Shown: piece by piece, positions 5,843 through 6,322 of the stretch
Position numbering within the stretch: the stretch's first letter is position 1
How the letters are laid out: each line of letters begins with the position of its first letter
The notes under the pieces: model-generated
What the model was told of the DNA's origin: nothing
Databases searched by the model: none
The model's input: the letters and a program-made list of their open reading frames with translations, nothing else
Made by a program: the position numbers and the translations under genes
NCBI GenBank assembly: GCA_002733155.1
Contig: NVUO01000007.1
Coordinates: 126,358 to 132,679 of the forward strand
Reading direction: 5' to 3'
Source of the DNA: Sulfurimonas sp.
GTDB lineage: Bacteria > Campylobacterota > Campylobacteria > Campylobacterales > Sulfurimonadaceae
DNA length: 6,322 nt

Positions 5843-6262
5843 ATGGCTGGTGTGCATTTTTCATTTGATAATTTTAAGCAACTTCTTCTTTTAAATATAG
5901 GTGTAGCAGAGAGACTAGATGAGAATAGGGCTGAGAGTTTTACCTTACTATATTGTGATTTCTCCTCAGTATCAAAAGATGTGATTGATATGTCACTATC
6001 TCAGGTTCTAAGAAACTCTGATTCTATTACAAATAGTGATGGTAATTACTTTTTTGTACTTCCATATACTGATACATATGGATCAGGCATAGTAAAAAAG
6101 ATGTTTTCAGATTTTTTTGCTAAAGATATAAACTCTTCTTCTGTAGTTTATCCAAAAGATGGAGAGACTCCAAAAAATCTACTAGAAGAATTACAAAATA
6201 TAGTTAGTGCAAATTATGATAATGATTTAATATGTTTAAATACTTTTACAACTGCTAAATAA
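5843..6262 (+). CDS. small degenerate GGDEF-like domain protein
   Basis: A 139-residue protein with no signal peptide or membrane segment, so cytoplasmic. It has the outline of a GGDEF (diguanylate cyclase) domain reduced to its core: strand SFTLLYCDFSS (32-42) where cyclases have 'l.l.DiD.FK'; helix and 'LRNSDSITNSDGNYFFVLPYTD' (56-77) matching 'lR..D...R.GGDEF..lLP.td'; helix 'GSGIVKKMFSDFF'; and 'SSVVYPKDGETPKNLLEELQNIV' (99-121), close to the usual C-terminal 'a.yp.dg.t.eeLl..Ad.al'. The active-site motif reads DGNYF in place of GGDEF and the first metal-binding loop (D..FK) is gone, so cyclase activity is not expected. It might bind a nucleotide or a partner protein, or be a scaffold. 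AAAGGGA (5831-5837) precedes ATG by 5 bases. A structured leader lies upstream. The fold call is by eye and moderate in certainty; the gene itself is firm. Confidence 0.8.
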   Translation: MAGVHFSFDNFKQLLLLNIGVAERLDENRAESFTLLYCDFSSVSKDVIDMSLSQVLRNSDSITNSDGNYFFVLPYTDTYGSGIVKKMFSDFFAKDINSSSVVYPKDGETPKNLLEELQNIVSANYDNDLICLNTFTTAK

Positions 6263-6273
6263 AACCATTTTAT

Positions 6274-6290
6274 ATATTGGAATACAATAT
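6274..6290 (+). promoter_or_regulatory. possible promoter for a gene beyond the window
   Basis: TACAAT (6283-6288) resembles the -10 box at 1791-1796 and lies 20 bases after the last stop. It overlaps a perfect 6-bp inverted repeat, ATATTG (6274-6279) with CAATAT (6285-6290) over a 5-base gap, which could be an operator or chance. RNA would begin near 6295. No start codon with a good ribosome site is seen before the window ends at 6322. Confidence 0.35.
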
Positions 6291-6322
6291 GCTTTATTCT
6301 TAAAAACTCCCCCTATTTAAGA

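Overview
The window is AT-rich (roughly one third G+C by eye) and reads as chromosomal DNA of a Campylobacterota (Epsilonproteobacteria) member, most likely a Sulfurimonas-like relative. The reasons are the codon bias, -10-only promoters in T/A-rich DNA, a dnaG primase of about 550 residues, and a PP-loop/NFACT-R protein directly behind dnaG, an order I remember from Helicobacter pylori (HP0012-HP0013). All genes lie on the + strand. The genus is inferred, not proven.

Left part (1-1757): the 3' end of a long Ser/Thr/Ala-rich surface protein with an Ig-like segment, followed 17 bases later by an exported protein with a 'GWN' motif. They look like one transcription unit for a cell-surface structure or adhesin. 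I cannot name either gene.

Middle left (1760-3014): an extended -10 promoter drives a small outer-membrane beta-barrel protein and, 8 bases on, a periplasmic LPP20-domain protein. These form a two-gene envelope operon.

Middle (3040-5706): DNA primase DnaG, with all zinc and TOPRIM residues visible but no Shine-Dalgarno sequence. It is followed by a PP-loop ATPase of the tRNA-thiolase type fused to a C-terminal NFACT-R RNA-binding domain. A consensus TATAAT lies directly behind the dnaG stop and probably gives the second gene its own promoter. The enzyme has MnmA-like cysteine placement and is probably an uncharacterised RNA-modification enzyme.

Right part (5707-6322): a 136-base intergenic region holds a (ACTT)4 repeat, two possible -10 boxes and a locally GC-rich run of three hairpins. 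It leads into a 139-residue protein that looks like a shrunken, catalytically dead GGDEF domain. The last 60 bases hold a possible promoter for a gene outside the window.

The two items most worth following are the PP-loop/NFACT-R enzyme and the structured leader in front of the degenerate GGDEF protein. I see no mobile element, CRISPR array, tRNA or rRNA.
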